Assembly (NCBI GenBank): GCA_947383835.1
Contig: CANDEV010000017.1
Coordinates: 1-54,630 of the forward strand
Source of the DNA: an uncultured Clostridia bacterium
GTDB taxonomy: Bacteria > Bacillota > Clostridia > Oscillospirales > Ruminococcaceae
Direction of reading: 5' to 3'
Length of the DNA stretch: 54,630 nucleotides
Positions 7,642 through 16,832 of this stretch are shown here, piece after piece; positions within the stretch are counted from its first letter, which is position 1; every line of letters starts with the position of its first letter. The translations under genes were made by a program, and so were the position numbers. A model generated the notes under the pieces. That model was not told the DNA's origin, did not search any database, and worked only from the letters and a program-made list of their open reading frames with translations.

Positions 7642-8496
7642 TTATTTTGTAGCAACGGTCTTTATTGTCTGAGTAAGCCGTACCGCCGACTGCGCCGTGT
7701 TTATCGCGCCTGCAATATTGGGACGAACCGAAGTTTCCAGACCGAACATACCAGCAATTCTCGGAATTTCACCCGCCGAAAGCATTACGCCGAGACCCAG
7801 CAGCCAGTGTTCCTTAAATAATATCAGTCCGCAGACAAGCATTGTGGACTGCAAAAATGTAGTCAGACAAGTGGCTATAACTTGCTTTATCCACATAATA
7901 AATCCGTCGGAAAATCCGCGCGGTACGCTGAACATATACATCGACCCCACGGCTATCTGTATCAGCAGTATGCCGCCCCGCTTGAGACTTGCAAAGAACA
8001 CCTTTACAATTGCATAGCCTGTCATTATGACTATAAATATCGCCAGCAGCGGACCGAATGCAATGCTTGCGATCAGGTCAAGGATTTCCTGAACAAGAGA
8101 TTTGTCCTCCACAACGATAAGTCCCGTCATATCGCCGGACATACTGCTCTGCATGGCAACAGCGAAGCCGTAAAGCTTGACGGGAACGACGGTAAAAAGA
8201 TTTACTGCCATAAAGCCTTTAATAATATTCAACGCAAGAGCCTTTGGGTCGCCCCGTCCGTTCTGACTTTCGATAGCGAATTCAAAAAGCGCGACAATTA
8301 CTCCCACAACGAAAAGCGACCAGCCTATTTTGCTGAACAGACTGACAATCTGATTGACCCATGGCTGCGAAAAAAGGTCGATACCCATTGTGTTCATCGC
8401 TGTAAAAAAATCGCCGAACAAGCCGACTATTTTCTGATATATCCATGATAAAACCGCGTCCATTATGTCCTCGGCGGCAAAATCAAAAAAGAACAA
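7642..8496 (-). CDS. VirB6/TrbL-like conjugation channel protein
   Basis: 284 residues from TTG at 8496, seven bases after GGAGG. There are five or six membrane segments (near residues 55-75, 90-110, 140-170, 180-200, 215-235 and 240-260), an amphipathic N-terminus with FGDFFTAMNTMGIDLF, and the family-typical SPP/ARG-like cytoplasmic loop replaced by FASLKRGG. This organisation matches TrbL/VirB6 proteins of Tn1549-type elements, which form the inner-membrane channel of the mating apparatus. It lies directly downstream of the VirB2-like gene that is split by the group II intron. Confidence 0.85.
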   Translation of the reverse strand: MFFFDFAAEDIMDAVLSWIYQKIVGLFGDFFTAMNTMGIDLFSQPWVNQIVSLFSKIGWSLFVVGVIVALFEFAIESQNGRGDPKALALNIIKGFMAVNLFTVVPVKLYGFAVAMQSSMSGDMTGLIVVEDKSLVQEILDLIASIAFGPLLAIFIVIMTGYAIVKVFFASLKRGGILLIQIAVGSMYMFSVPRGFSDGFIMWIKQVIATCLTTFLQSTMLVCGLILFKEHWLLGLGVMLSAGEIPRIAGMFGLETSVRPNIAGAINTAQSAVRLTQTIKTVATK

Positions 8497-8569
8497 TATG
8501 TCACCTCCCGCTGCTCCGCGGTATGGCGGAGCAGTTCAGTTTTTTTAAAATAACTTGCATAAATTATTT

Positions 8570-8676
8570 TTACATTCCGATAATTCCCCAAATATACATC
8601 GGTGCAGTCAAAGTGAATACAAGACAAGCGAAAAGCACCGCTGGAGCAGTCCATTCAAAGTGCCCGCTTTTCCGGT
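8570..8676 (-). CDS. VirB2-like pilin/channel protein, exon 2
   Basis: The 3' part of the gene begun at 11454. After removal of the intron, codon TAC (Y) is restored across the junction (T from exon 1, AC from exon 2) and the frame continues R-K-S-G-H-F-E-W-T-A-P, then a second hydrophobic segment, to TAA at 8570-8572. Exons of 262 and 107 bases add up to exactly 123 codons including stop, which supports the junction. Without splicing this part cannot be translated in frame. Confidence 0.8.
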
Positions 8677-11192
8677 GTAGGCTAAGCACCCAACGCCTTA
8701 TCACATCGCTGTGACAGGTTTTCAAGTACTCGCCCCCGAACCGTGCTTACACCTCTCGGCGTACACGGCTCTCCACCTGTTAATCCAGTTTGCCTAAATG
8801 CAGTTTTTTGTGACAATTAATACAAAGTGCCAGAGTTTTTCGATTTCTTGCTATCATAAATTTTTCCCAAAAGGTTTTGCCCGTCAAATTTTTTAACTTA
8901 CGCACATGATGAATTTCAATATCGCAGTCCGCTGCACCGCAAATTTCGCATCTATTGGCTTTAAGCCTGTCAATTAAGCTTGTTGAACTTGCGTATATAG
9001 CGGTGTTGGGAAGCTTGTCAATTTCGGAATTTATCATTGAGTGCAGCCGTGCAAAGCCGTCCTTATAAAACAGCCTTATTGCGTCCTTACCCTTTTTTGA
9101 GTATCTTACTCCGAAATATTTTCCTATTCTATGCTTGTTCATTTCTTGTCTGACGGAAGAACGGTATTTTGTCGCGAGCGTTTTGAAAAAGCTGTATTGC
9201 ATAATATATCCAAAAGAACCCGCATGAGCAGAGTTATTGGCTATTCGGTAATAATTCCTGAAGCCGCGTATCTCACTGTTGTATTGGTCGAGTATTTCCA
9301 AATCGTCATTATCTTTGAGATAATATCTTGATTTCGGAGACCAGTTCTCCTTTCCGTGTACCGTGAGCTTTATTTCCATAGCTCCGTATTCCAACAGCTT
9401 TTTTCGCATAATTTGGGCAGGCAGTTCAAGAACCACCTTACCGTTGTGGTATCTGCTTTTATTTCCGTTCCTGTTTTTTGTAAATGACTGAGACCTGCGG
9501 ACTGTAATGTCATATCCAAGAAATCTCGCCTTTTTTGCGCTGTGTGTAATAAGCGTTTTTTCTTCGGATAATTCAAGACGCAGTTGTTCCGCAACAAATT
9601 TTTTGACTTTTTCCTTGACATTTATTGCGTCTGTTTTGCTCCCGATTATTCCGACAATAAAGTCATCGGCGTATCGGGTATATTGCAGTCTTTTATAATC
9701 ACTGTCGAATGGGTCGGAATAAGGAAAATCACCCTTTTTCTTATCAAGCTCCTTTATTTTTTCCAAAAGAGCCGATTTATCTGGTTCATTCGTGGCGTTC
9801 CTTAAATTCTTTGCCAGTACTCCGCGCTTCTTTTCCAACTCGTAGGTGTCCTTATGGGTCTTTCTTTTTTTACCGCAGTTAAATTCCGATTGAAGCTTCT
9901 CCATAAATTTGTCCAGCTTATCCAAATAAATATTGGCAAGTATCGGACTTATAATACCGCCCTGAGGAGTTCCGCTGTAGGTGTTGTGAAATCTCCATTC
10001 TTCGAGGTATCCCGCTTTGAGAAATTTCCTGATGAGCCGTAAAAAGCGTTCATCTTTAATTCTCTCCGACAGAATGTTAATCAGGATTTCGTGATTTATA
10101 TTATCAAAAAACCCCTTTATATCACCCTCAACAAACCATTTTACTCCTGTAAATCTGGTTTGTATCTGCTGCAATGCGGTATGACAGCTCCTTTTCGGTC
10201 TGAACCCGTGCGATGTGTCCGAGAAGCTGTTTTCGTAAATCGCTTCAAGCAGCATTCTGATGACCTCTTGGATTAGCTTGTCATCAAAAGACGGTATTCC
10301 CAAAGGGCGGAGCTTTCCGTTTTTCTTGGGGATATATGTCCGTCTTGACGGCTGCGGCTGATAGCTTTCATCTTTAAGGCTTTCAATGAGCTTGTCTATC
10401 CTCCTTATGCTCATTCCGTCGATGGTTTTGCCATCTGTGCCTTGTGTCATGTTTCCCTGACTTGCATAGATATTCTGATATGCCATAAGGAATAAATCTC
10501 TGTTGAACAGATTTCTATACAATCTTTCATAGGAATAGTTTTTTTCACAGGAATGCTTCTGCAAACTGCTTAACAAATTGATTGGATTTCTCATAGTGTA
10601 TCACACACCTTCCTTTCTCTGTTGTTAAGATAACAGGCTGCCGCCCTTCGCCATGTAAGCGGTTTTCCCGTTCTCGGACTACTGCGGCGGCTCCGTTGCC
10701 ATGCGGAATATTCAGCGTCATCTTTCTTGATTTTACTCTTGAAATTTCTCACCTTTCGGCATTACGCATAGCTGTAACAGCGTTTCCGTTTAGGCAATCT
10801 CCGTTTAACAATGCAATAATAGCGTGAAATATTGTCGGATATTATTTTCGTCCTTTATCCGCCTATGCGGTCGGCTCGCACAATGGCTTTGCCGCATGTA
10901 CTCGACTAACATACTGCGGTTATGCGATATGACGTTTATAGCTGCCTTTCGTCATAGTTCCTATATAAACTCCTCGGACTGCAATTCAAGCAATTCAGCC
11001 TTTATCCTCATATACTTCATCTCATCTTCCCGTTCAGTCGTGAAACGGCAACTTTTCAACTTACGGGTTTATCGGTATGCTATTTTCCCATACAGCGTTT
11101 CCGCCTCAGGTAAACCGATTGATGACAGGCATAAAGCTCGCGCCTGTTGAGGTGCTAATCTCAAAATTATTACATCGCCTTTACGGACGCAC
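8677..11192 (-). mobile_element. Complete group II intron with reverse transcriptase
   Basis: The 2516-base intron lies in the sense direction of its host gene. It begins with the consensus GTGCG (11192-11188) and ends in AC (8678-8677). Near the 3' end a 34-base domain V hairpin is visible: GAGCCGTG at its 5' side, a GAGA loop, and CACGGTTC at its 3' side. A domain VI stem follows. The open reading frame is in domain IV (8780-10594), and 10595-11192 forms domains I-III. The splice site is fixed by reading-frame restoration of the host gene. I did not identify EBS/IBS pairings with certainty. Confidence 0.9.
8780..10594 (-). CDS. ltrA: Group II intron reverse transcriptase/maturase with HNH nuclease
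   Basis: 604 residues. Reverse-transcriptase blocks are clear: RPLGIPS, GFRPKRSCH, DIKGFFDNI, SGTPQGGIISP and the catalytic YADD at residues 308-311. A maturase (X) domain rich in aromatic and basic residues follows (about 420-530). At the C-terminus is an HNH endonuclease: CEIC near residue 545, IHHVRKLKNL, and CINCHKKLH near 593. The protein helps splice its intron and reverse-splice it into DNA targets. No frameshift or missing catalytic residue is visible, so the element may be active. It resembles CL/B-class bacterial intron proteins. Confidence 0.95.
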   Translation of the reverse strand: MRNPINLLSSLQKHSCEKNYSYERLYRNLFNRDLFLMAYQNIYASQGNMTQGTDGKTIDGMSIRRIDKLIESLKDESYQPQPSRRTYIPKKNGKLRPLGIPSFDDKLIQEVIRMLLEAIYENSFSDTSHGFRPKRSCHTALQQIQTRFTGVKWFVEGDIKGFFDNINHEILINILSERIKDERFLRLIRKFLKAGYLEEWRFHNTYSGTPQGGIISPILANIYLDKLDKFMEKLQSEFNCGKKRKTHKDTYELEKKRGVLAKNLRNATNEPDKSALLEKIKELDKKKGDFPYSDPFDSDYKRLQYTRYADDFIVGIIGSKTDAINVKEKVKKFVAEQLRLELSEEKTLITHSAKKARFLGYDITVRRSQSFTKNRNGNKSRYHNGKVVLELPAQIMRKKLLEYGAMEIKLTVHGKENWSPKSRYYLKDNDDLEILDQYNSEIRGFRNYYRIANNSAHAGSFGYIMQYSFFKTLATKYRSSVRQEMNKHRIGKYFGVRYSKKGKDAIRLFYKDGFARLHSMINSEIDKLPNTAIYASSTSLIDRLKANRCEICGAADCDIEIHHVRKLKNLTGKTFWEKFMIARNRKTLALCINCHKKLHLGKLD

Positions 11193-11454
11193 AGTCAAAA
11201 TACGCGAGACCGAGCTTGGCAAAGAAAAATACCGCCAGAATAAGGTCGATAACGGGGAAAACAACGTTGTCCACAACCTGTTTTATCTGCTCCGAAGCGG
11301 TAGTCCAAGTGCTTTCGATAGCACCTGCAACGTCGCCGCTGCCGCCACCGCCGCCTGCGGGAGGATCAAGCGCAAACGCAGTCACCGAAAAGCAGGAGAG
11401 CATTATCATCATAATTCCGATCACGGAAAAAATCTTCAGTATTTTTTTCTTCAT
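11193..11454 (-). CDS. VirB2-like pilin/channel protein, exon 1
   Basis: ATG at 11454 follows AAAGGAAC with good spacing. The spliced product has 122 residues: signal peptide (hydrophobic to about residue 29, ending AFA-L), a G/P-rich linker (GGGGGSG), a helical stretch, then two membrane segments (about residues 62-80 and 95-117) separated by the basic loop YFDYRKSGHFEW. Size and topology fit VirB2/TrbC-type pilins or DUF3852-like proteins of Tn1549-like ICEs; the family name is from memory. It lies immediately upstream of VirB6. The gene is interrupted at 11192/11193 by the group II intron. Confidence 0.75.
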
Positions 11455-11588
11455 ATTAAAAGTTCCTTTCATTTTTATATTGACGGAAATAAAATTTTGC
11501 AGTAAAATATAATTGCACAGAAATAAATTCTTGCTTCTTGCCTCTTGATTTCTCGAATTAAATTTATGCAATTACAGCTTAATTTTTT

Positions 11589-13325
11589 TTAATAGGTCGG
11601 ACCGATGTGCCAGTCGTCGTAAACATTTCCGTCAATGGAAACGTCGTCGGTGAGATTGAGGGAAAGCATTCCCGCAGGAGTCCAGCAATCAAGCGCCCAG
11701 GTGTACGCGGTATAAGTCCCGTCGGGATACCACAGCGGAGTAAAATGCGTGCGGTTACCATAGGTGCTGTATTTGTTCTCCTTAAATTCAAAACCGCCGC
11801 CCGAAGTGTTTTCAAGCAGCCGCCAATAGGTCTTGTAGCCGAATTCGGGGAAGTAGGTCACAGCGTTCTGCATATCGGTATGCTCACCGTTTCCGCTTAC
11901 GAAGGACGTAACTTTTTCGTTAATGCCGTAGCCCGATTTCATATTTTTTCCGCTCGCCGTAGGATTTTTCTCGTCGGGAGTAATTTTCATTTCCGCGGAA
12001 AGAGAAACCCGGTAGGACTTGCTTTCAAATATCCATTCACCGTGATCCTCCCACTCGCCGTTGTCCTGCCAGTAGCCCGTAATCATGCCGTTGGGAAGAA
12101 CGACCGTCACCCAATTCCAGTCGGGAACCCATACCCAATTTTCCGCCCAATACGCGCTCCATACGCTCCAAGAGTTTGAGGATTTTTCTTCCTTCCGAGA
12201 CACTGATGATGCGGTAAAGCCGTTGTTTCTGTCATATGCCGTGGGGTTGGGCGGAGGGTTCTTGTCAAGATCCACAATGTTGGCGGTAATGTCTGTCTCG
12301 CTTGCCTCCGCGCCGCCGTAAACCGTGACCTTTATTTCCACCTGCTGCTCTGTCTGAGGGGTGTGCCATTTGCACCATACAAGCTGCGAATCGCCATCGG
12401 GATATACTACGTTGTTTACCGTATATCTTTTATTTTTTATTTCAAAAATAACGGTGACGGGATTGTCCGGAGTATGCTCGCCTCCGCTGACAGTAACGCT
12501 TGTGTAAACGTCGGTATCCACGCGGTATTCGTAGTCGAATGCGTCAACCTCCACGTCGTCCTCTTTTTCCTTGAACGAAACAATTCCCACGCCGAGATAA
12601 TTTATGATGTCGCTGTTTGTCATACGAGAATTCGTCGAACCCGACCACGCGCTGTAACCCAAGTCGTCCTCTTCAAGGAACATAGCAAGGGGCAGATTTT
12701 TATGAGACAGGTCGGCGAAATATCTTTTAATGTCGCCGCCGGTCTGCTGATCATACAGTGCTGCTTCGGTTGCTGTCATAGCCGTCCTTTGACCGTGATA
12801 TGTGACATATATTATCGGCTCTACCATCAGCTTGTAATCTCCGTTCACTAAATCATCATAGTCTATTGACGTGTGTTCGGCTATTCTTTTTACTATTTGC
12901 TCGTCGGTAAAATAGCTGCGTATCTGATCAATATTTGAAGACCAGTATTCGCCGTCACCGACAATGGCGGGAAGCGGCTCGCTCGGCGTTATAAAGTTAT
13001 ATGTCGAGGTTGACGGGGAAAGTGAGGTTCCTGACGCGTACTGCACCTTGCTGACCTGTCCGAAGTGAAAGCGTATGTCGCTTGCGTCAATATTTGTATA
13101 ATCAACAGAAGCAGACTGCGGCTGACCCGTTTCCGAATCAACAACCGTTATCCTCACCCCGTCGTTGCCGGGACTCCAAAAATTCTGCGAAGTTCCGTTA
13201 CCCATACCGCCGCCCCCGCTGTCGATGTTGGGGTCGCCCACAGAATCCGCATGAACGGGAAAACCGTTTAAACATATAACAGAGAAGATAATTATTGCTA
13301 TCAATATTTTTTTGAATATATTCAT
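11589..13325 (-). CDS. Large secreted protein of the ICE, unknown function
   Basis: 578 residues from ATG at 13325, five bases after GGAGG. A Sec signal peptide (hydrophobic core residues 5-22, ending VHA-D) is followed by a G-rich linker and a long beta-rich body with no transmembrane anchor. Notable are a tryptophan-rich stretch near residues 385-425 (repeated W-V-W/W-N-W) and a segment with Ig-like spacing near 270-340. I recognise no catalytic motif. It lies between the VirB2-like gene and the Tad genes, so a surface role in mating-pair contact is plausible but unproven. Confidence 0.75.
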   Translation of the reverse strand: MNIFKKILIAIIIFSVICLNGFPVHADSVGDPNIDSGGGGMGNGTSQNFWSPGNDGVRITVVDSETGQPQSASVDYTNIDASDIRFHFGQVSKVQYASGTSLSPSTSTYNFITPSEPLPAIVGDGEYWSSNIDQIRSYFTDEQIVKRIAEHTSIDYDDLVNGDYKLMVEPIIYVTYHGQRTAMTATEAALYDQQTGGDIKRYFADLSHKNLPLAMFLEEDDLGYSAWSGSTNSRMTNSDIINYLGVGIVSFKEKEDDVEVDAFDYEYRVDTDVYTSVTVSGGEHTPDNPVTVIFEIKNKRYTVNNVVYPDGDSQLVWCKWHTPQTEQQVEIKVTVYGGAEASETDITANIVDLDKNPPPNPTAYDRNNGFTASSVSRKEEKSSNSWSVWSAYWAENWVWVPDWNWVTVVLPNGMITGYWQDNGEWEDHGEWIFESKSYRVSLSAEMKITPDEKNPTASGKNMKSGYGINEKVTSFVSGNGEHTDMQNAVTYFPEFGYKTYWRLLENTSGGGFEFKENKYSTYGNRTHFTPLWYPDGTYTAYTWALDCWTPAGMLSLNLTDDVSIDGNVYDDWHIGPTY

Positions 13326-13341
13326 ATACACCTCCGGAAAA

Positions 13342-13370
13342 ATAAAAAAGACGCTTTTTCAGCGTCTTTT
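13342..13370 (-). terminator. Terminator-like hairpin
   Basis: GACGCT (13350-13355) and AGCGTC (13361-13366) with a U tract on the minus strand (13349-13342). It ends the transcript of the 13392-13970 gene or attenuates the secreted-protein gene, whose GGAGG starts about six bases further on. Confidence 0.8.
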
Positions 13371-13391
13371 AGTGTGTACATATCGGTTGTA

Positions 13392-13970
13392 TTAACCGAA
13401 GCTGCCTATCTTATTTCCGTTCTGATACATTTCCGTATCAACATATCCTGTTCCTCCGCCGCCCTCGTCCTTTACCCAGCCGAAGCCGTTGATGTAGATT
13501 TTCCCGTCCTTTGTTTCGCCGTGATTTGGAGTATCGGATTTCTGTTCGGGAGCAGCCGTGACCGTAGTCTGCTGCGGTTCATATTCGGGAGGAGCAGCAG
13601 GATCTGTCAGTACTGCCTCGTCCTCAACTTTCGGAGCGGGAGGAGTTGTTATCGGCTTAGTAATTTCCTCAAAGCTTCTGTCCACCTCGGTCATCGGCTT
13701 TGCCTCTATTTCGTTAACAGCCGTGGTTTCAGCGTATTTTTCCGATTTGATTGTCATAGTAATTTCCGGTTCTTTTTTGTCGGGAGTTACAGTTGTTACT
13801 ACCGTTGTCACTATCGCGGTCGGCTCTGTCTCCGCGTAGGTTTTGTCAGTCTGCACAGGCTGCTCAATTGCGAATCTTGATACCGTCACACACGCCAGCG
13901 CGGCGCATACCAGTGATGTTCCCGCGATAATAAAATTCTTTTTTGTTTTCGTATTTTTTGTATTTTTCAT
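13392..13970 (-). CDS. Membrane-anchored Thr/Pro-rich protein (DUF6550-like)
   Basis: 192 residues, ATG after AAGGA. Basic N-terminus (KNTKTKK), one membrane segment (about residues 13-32), then a long disordered outer region rich in T, V, P and E (TTVVTTVT, TTPPAPKVEDE), ending in a conserved-looking tail INGFGWV, then a G-rich segment. This looks like a cell-surface stalk. It resembles the DUF6550 family (name from memory) found with the same neighbours in Oscillospiraceae mobile elements. It has its own promoter at 14003-14031 and terminator, so it may be expressed independently of the Tad genes upstream. Confidence 0.7.
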   Translation of the reverse strand: MKNTKNTKTKKNFIIAGTSLVCAALACVTVSRFAIEQPVQTDKTYAETEPTAIVTTVVTTVTPDKKEPEITMTIKSEKYAETTAVNEIEAKPMTEVDRSFEEITKPITTPPAPKVEDEAVLTDPAAPPEYEPQQTTVTAAPEQKSDTPNHGETKDGKIYINGFGWVKDEGGGGTGYVDTEMYQNGNKIGSFG

Positions 13971-14002
13971 AGTATCAGTCCTTTCGTATTTTCTTTAGCC
14001 AA

Positions 14003-14031
14003 ATAATATCACAAAAAAATCGGAAAGTCCA
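14003..14031 (-). promoter_or_regulatory. Promoter for the 13392-13970 gene
   Basis: On the minus strand: TGGACT (14031-14026), 17-base spacer, TATTAT (14008-14003), 33 bases before the ATG. An internal ICE promoter between the Tad operon and the secreted-protein genes. Confidence 0.55.
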
Positions 14032-14068
14032 GAAAATTATTCCGCAATAAAAAAATTCTCTGTAACTA

Positions 14069-14611
14069 CTAAAATTTCGGAGTATATTTTGACTTAACTT
14101 TAAGCCGAATTTTCATAGGCGGAAGTATCTCGGAACAGAACGACATCGGCACTTCAAGGTCAATGAAGGTGGTAGCTTCAAACTGCTGTATGCCGTCTGT
14201 CGAGGAGGGCGCAAAGGGCGCGTTTTCCACGGTTGTGGAAAGTCCGTAAACGCTGAATTCTTCACCGTCGGAATTAAATTTAGTGTACTTGTGTCCGTTT
14301 GAAGTAATTCCGAGAAGCCGTCCCAATCTGCTGTAAACGCTGCCGCCCGAAAGCCGTTCCGACCAGGAGTCTCCCGTCAGAGAATATCCGCCCGCATATC
14401 CCTCGCGAATACCGTTGTAAAGGTTTCCGTAATTTTCGGTAGCCGTGGCTATGACCGCCGACTGCACAGCGTCGCGAACACCGGAGGCAATTATCATCAG
14501 CCGGATATACTGACTTGCGGCGGTAAAAAACATTATCCCGATGAGCGCGATAATTACCGCCCATGGAGCGGAAAAAGCCTGTCTTGACAATATGAATTTT
14601 TTCAGAATCAT
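14069..14611 (-). CDS. TadE-like pseudopilin
   Basis: 180 residues; overlaps the preceding pseudopilin gene by four bases (coupled translation). One N-terminal membrane segment (about residues 17-38, with the polar TAASQYIR after it), then a beta-rich outer domain. This is the TadE/TadF/TadG type of minor pilin-like protein, expected last in a Tad operon. Unlike the other pilin-like proteins here it lacks the R/K-G-E-x-F/Y-x-D sequence before the membrane helix, so it may not be cut by the prepilin peptidase. Confidence 0.7.
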   Translation of the reverse strand: MILKKFILSRQAFSAPWAVIIALIGIMFFTAASQYIRLMIIASGVRDAVQSAVIATATENYGNLYNGIREGYAGGYSLTGDSWSERLSGGSVYSRLGRLLGITSNGHKYTKFNSDGEEFSVYGLSTTVENAPFAPSSTDGIQQFEATTFIDLEVPMSFCSEILPPMKIRLKVKSKYTPKF

Positions 14612-15006
14612 TTCCAGTACACCTCGCTTTTTCCGCTTGCCTTGGCAGTAAGAGTTACGGGAAAGCTGCCGAATTCCCCGAAGCCGATATTTTGCACAAT
14701 AGTGCAGGTAACGGTGAATTCCTGATTAAGCTGAACTTTTCCCGACCGCGACCATGAAACGGTGGGGGACAGTCCCGAACGCTCACGGAGAACACTTTCC
14801 CGCGCGGAGGTTTCGGAGCCGATACAGCCAACTATCTCGGCTTCGCGGGCAAGCTCGTCAGCAAAATTGTCAAGCTGATTTTTCGCGATGAGAACGGGAA
14901 TTACCGTCATCATCAGCGCTATTACCATAATTGCCACAAGCACAATTATGCACACGTCGATATAGCCCTCGCCGCGGTTATTTGCAATAAATTTTCGTAT
15001 ATTCAA
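14608..15006 (-). CDS. DUF4320/TadE-like pseudopilin
   Basis: 132 residues from TTG at 15006, seven bases after GGGGG. After a short basic start comes NNRGEGYIDV and a membrane helix (about residues 16-40), then a small outer domain. RGEGYID has a G at residue 12 and a D five residues later. That is the spacing of a type IVb prepilin cleavage site, where Flp pilins have G then E at +5. It corresponds to DUF4320 (name from memory), a TadE-like family seen in Firmicutes ICEs. It is probably a minor pilin of the Tad machine. Confidence 0.75.
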   Translation of the reverse strand: MNIRKFIANNRGEGYIDVCIIVLVAIMVIALMMTVIPVLIAKNQLDNFADELAREAEIVGCIGSETSARESVLRERSGLSPTVSWSRSGKVQLNQEFTVTCTIVQNIGFGEFGSFPVTLTAKASGKSEVYWK

Positions 15007-15017
15007 AAAATCACCCC

Positions 15018-15890
15018 CTAAATCATTGACCCCAGCGAATCCAAAAGCTGCATACCCATAACCGCAAAATACGTCAGCAAAAACAGCATAAGCATACCGA
15101 AGCTGAACACCCGTATTTTCGGAGGAATTTTCTGCGCCTCGGCTTTTAACCGCTGCAGTTCTATCAGCTTGAAATCGTGGGCAAGCATTTTAAAATATAC
15201 CGCGCTGTCGTCGCCGCGGATAACGGAAACCAGTCCGCGGACAACGTCCGAAAGCTGAGAAGAGCCTATCCTCGCCTCAAATCTTGTCAAAGCCGCTTCA
15301 TAGCTTGAGGAGCGCATATCTGCGCATGTAACGTCCAGTTCGTATGAAAAATGTACGCCCGCGTGCTTTTTGTAATTTTCCATTATAGACAAAATATCGC
15401 GGCTTGTTTTTAATTCCTGCTCCACAGTCGCAACAAATCGGGGGAGCTCTTTTTCAATAGCTCCGCGCTTTTCACGCATTGTCTCGTCGGCTTTCCCTAT
15501 TTCCTTGAAATACACAGCCACCGCAAGAATTACTATAAGCGGAATTACAAGCGGAAACAAAAAAGAGCAGGGAACAGCAAGCAGACAAATTCCCAAAGCT
15601 TTAAGCATTGCGTACACGGTAAACGCTTCGGGAGTCATTTTTATCCCTGCGGACTTTAAGGTCTTTTCAAGCCTGTTACGCTTGTACTTGTCCATGCGGA
15701 ATATTTTCCCGATTTTTCCCGCAGTTTCGACCAATACCGCGTCAATTGTTTTGGATATTTTTTTGTCCTCGCGACCTGCTGTCATAACAGCTTTCGAGGT
15801 TTTAAGATAGGGAATTTTCAGGGCATTTGCGAATATCATAAACAGTCCGAAAGCGAAAAACGCTCCAAACATAAATAACAAGAATATCAT
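15018..15890 (-). CDS. tadC: TadC-like platform membrane protein (T2SSF family)
   Basis: 290 residues, ATG after AAAGGGG. N-terminal membrane segment, cytoplasmic stretch, a pair of membrane segments near residues 95-135, a long cytoplasmic helical domain with the T2SF pattern (RFVATVEQELKTSRDILSIMENY), and a C-terminal membrane segment (about 262-283). Together with the next gene it forms the inner-membrane platform on which CpaF works to build the pilus. Gene order TadB-TadC after CpaF is standard. Confidence 0.85.
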   Translation of the reverse strand: MIFLLFMFGAFFAFGLFMIFANALKIPYLKTSKAVMTAGREDKKISKTIDAVLVETAGKIGKIFRMDKYKRNRLEKTLKSAGIKMTPEAFTVYAMLKALGICLLAVPCSFLFPLVIPLIVILAVAVYFKEIGKADETMREKRGAIEKELPRFVATVEQELKTSRDILSIMENYKKHAGVHFSYELDVTCADMRSSSYEAALTRFEARIGSSQLSDVVRGLVSVIRGDDSAVYFKMLAHDFKLIELQRLKAEAQKIPPKIRVFSFGMLMLFLLTYFAVMGMQLLDSLGSMI

Positions 15891-15902
15891 TTTTTCACCC
15901 CT

Positions 15903-16832
15903 TTATCTTTTGTACTCTATCGGCTTGGTAAGCTTCAAAACAATTGCGGTAGAAACAAAAATTAGAACAGCGGAAATTGCAAGAATTATCTGTCCCACAA
16001 CGCTGTGCATAAGAAATCCGTACCACACCTTGTTGAGCATATACATCAGAGGAATATTTCCCGCAACAAGAAAAACCATTGTAATAAATTCCTTTCGTGG
16101 ACCTGTTATCATATACTCAAGATCGGCATTAACCACGCGCATATCGGACAGCTTATTTACCGTAGGAGTGAGCGTGGATTTAAGGCTGCGGTCGTTCTGA
16201 CAAAGAATTAATTCATCGCACCATTCATGAAAAACCTCGTTGTCTATTTTATTTTTCATATCAAGAATAGCCGCAATAATATCGGGATTTGAAAGCTTTA
16301 TCCTGCTTAAAAAATTCTCAAAAACATTTTTTACGGGAGCGTTCAGATAATGAACATTTTCCTCGATTGACGTGATTATATCCTCATTTCGGAGATACGC
16401 CGTTGTTACTATAGACAGCGCAGTTTCAAGCTCCGCGGAAATATCCTTTTTGTAATTCACAGCCGTGGATTTGATGTACCAGAACGGCACAAACATAAGA
16501 CCCACAGCCATTACGGGAGCAAGAAAAGCGTTGCCCATAAGTATGGCAAGGCACACGCCCAGAGCGGAAAGTCCCAGAGAGCAAACGCATAAAACTGAGA
16601 ACATATTTGTGCGGTTAGTAAGTCTGAGGAATTCCTGCGCCTCCATAATTTCGCGGCGAAAAATATTCGGCTTTTTCCTTTGTGTAGCCTCATTTATCTG
16701 ACTTTTCAGACTGTTTGGTTTTGCCGTCAAAAATGAAAAAAGTCCGTCCGTAAATTCAAGAGGCGATATTCCAAAAATGAGGAAAAATCCTATTACCATG
16801 CCGATAAAAGCGATCAATAAAATTGCTGTCAT
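15903..16832 (-). CDS. tadB: TadB-like platform membrane protein (T2SSF family)
   Basis: 309 residues; ATG overlaps the CpaF stop by four bases. N-terminal membrane segment, a second region of two membrane helices (about residues 75-120), a cytoplasmic type II secretion F domain (SAELETALSIVTTAYLRNEDI) and two closing membrane helices (about 245-300). It is the partner of TadC in the Tad pilus platform. Confidence 0.85.
   Translation of the reverse strand: MTAILLIAFIGMVIGFFLIFGISPLEFTDGLFSFLTAKPNSLKSQINEATQRKKPNIFRREIMEAQEFLRLTNRTNMFSVLCVCSLGLSALGVCLAILMGNAFLAPVMAVGLMFVPFWYIKSTAVNYKKDISAELETALSIVTTAYLRNEDIITSIEENVHYLNAPVKNVFENFLSRIKLSNPDIIAAILDMKNKIDNEVFHEWCDELILCQNDRSLKSTLTPTVNKLSDMRVVNADLEYMITGPRKEFITMVFLVAGNIPLMYMLNKVWYGFLMHSVVGQIILAISAVLIFVSTAIVLKLTKPIEYKR

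Noticed and set aside
8445..8714. Plus-strand open frame over the intron/exon 2 junction
   Set aside because: It crosses exon 2 of the VirB2-like gene, the splice site and the start of the VirB6 gene on the opposite strand; a shadow frame.
10824..11505. Two plus-strand open frames over the start of the intron
   Set aside because: They lie over ribozyme domains I-III and exon 1 in the opposite direction, with no ribosome site or recognisable product.
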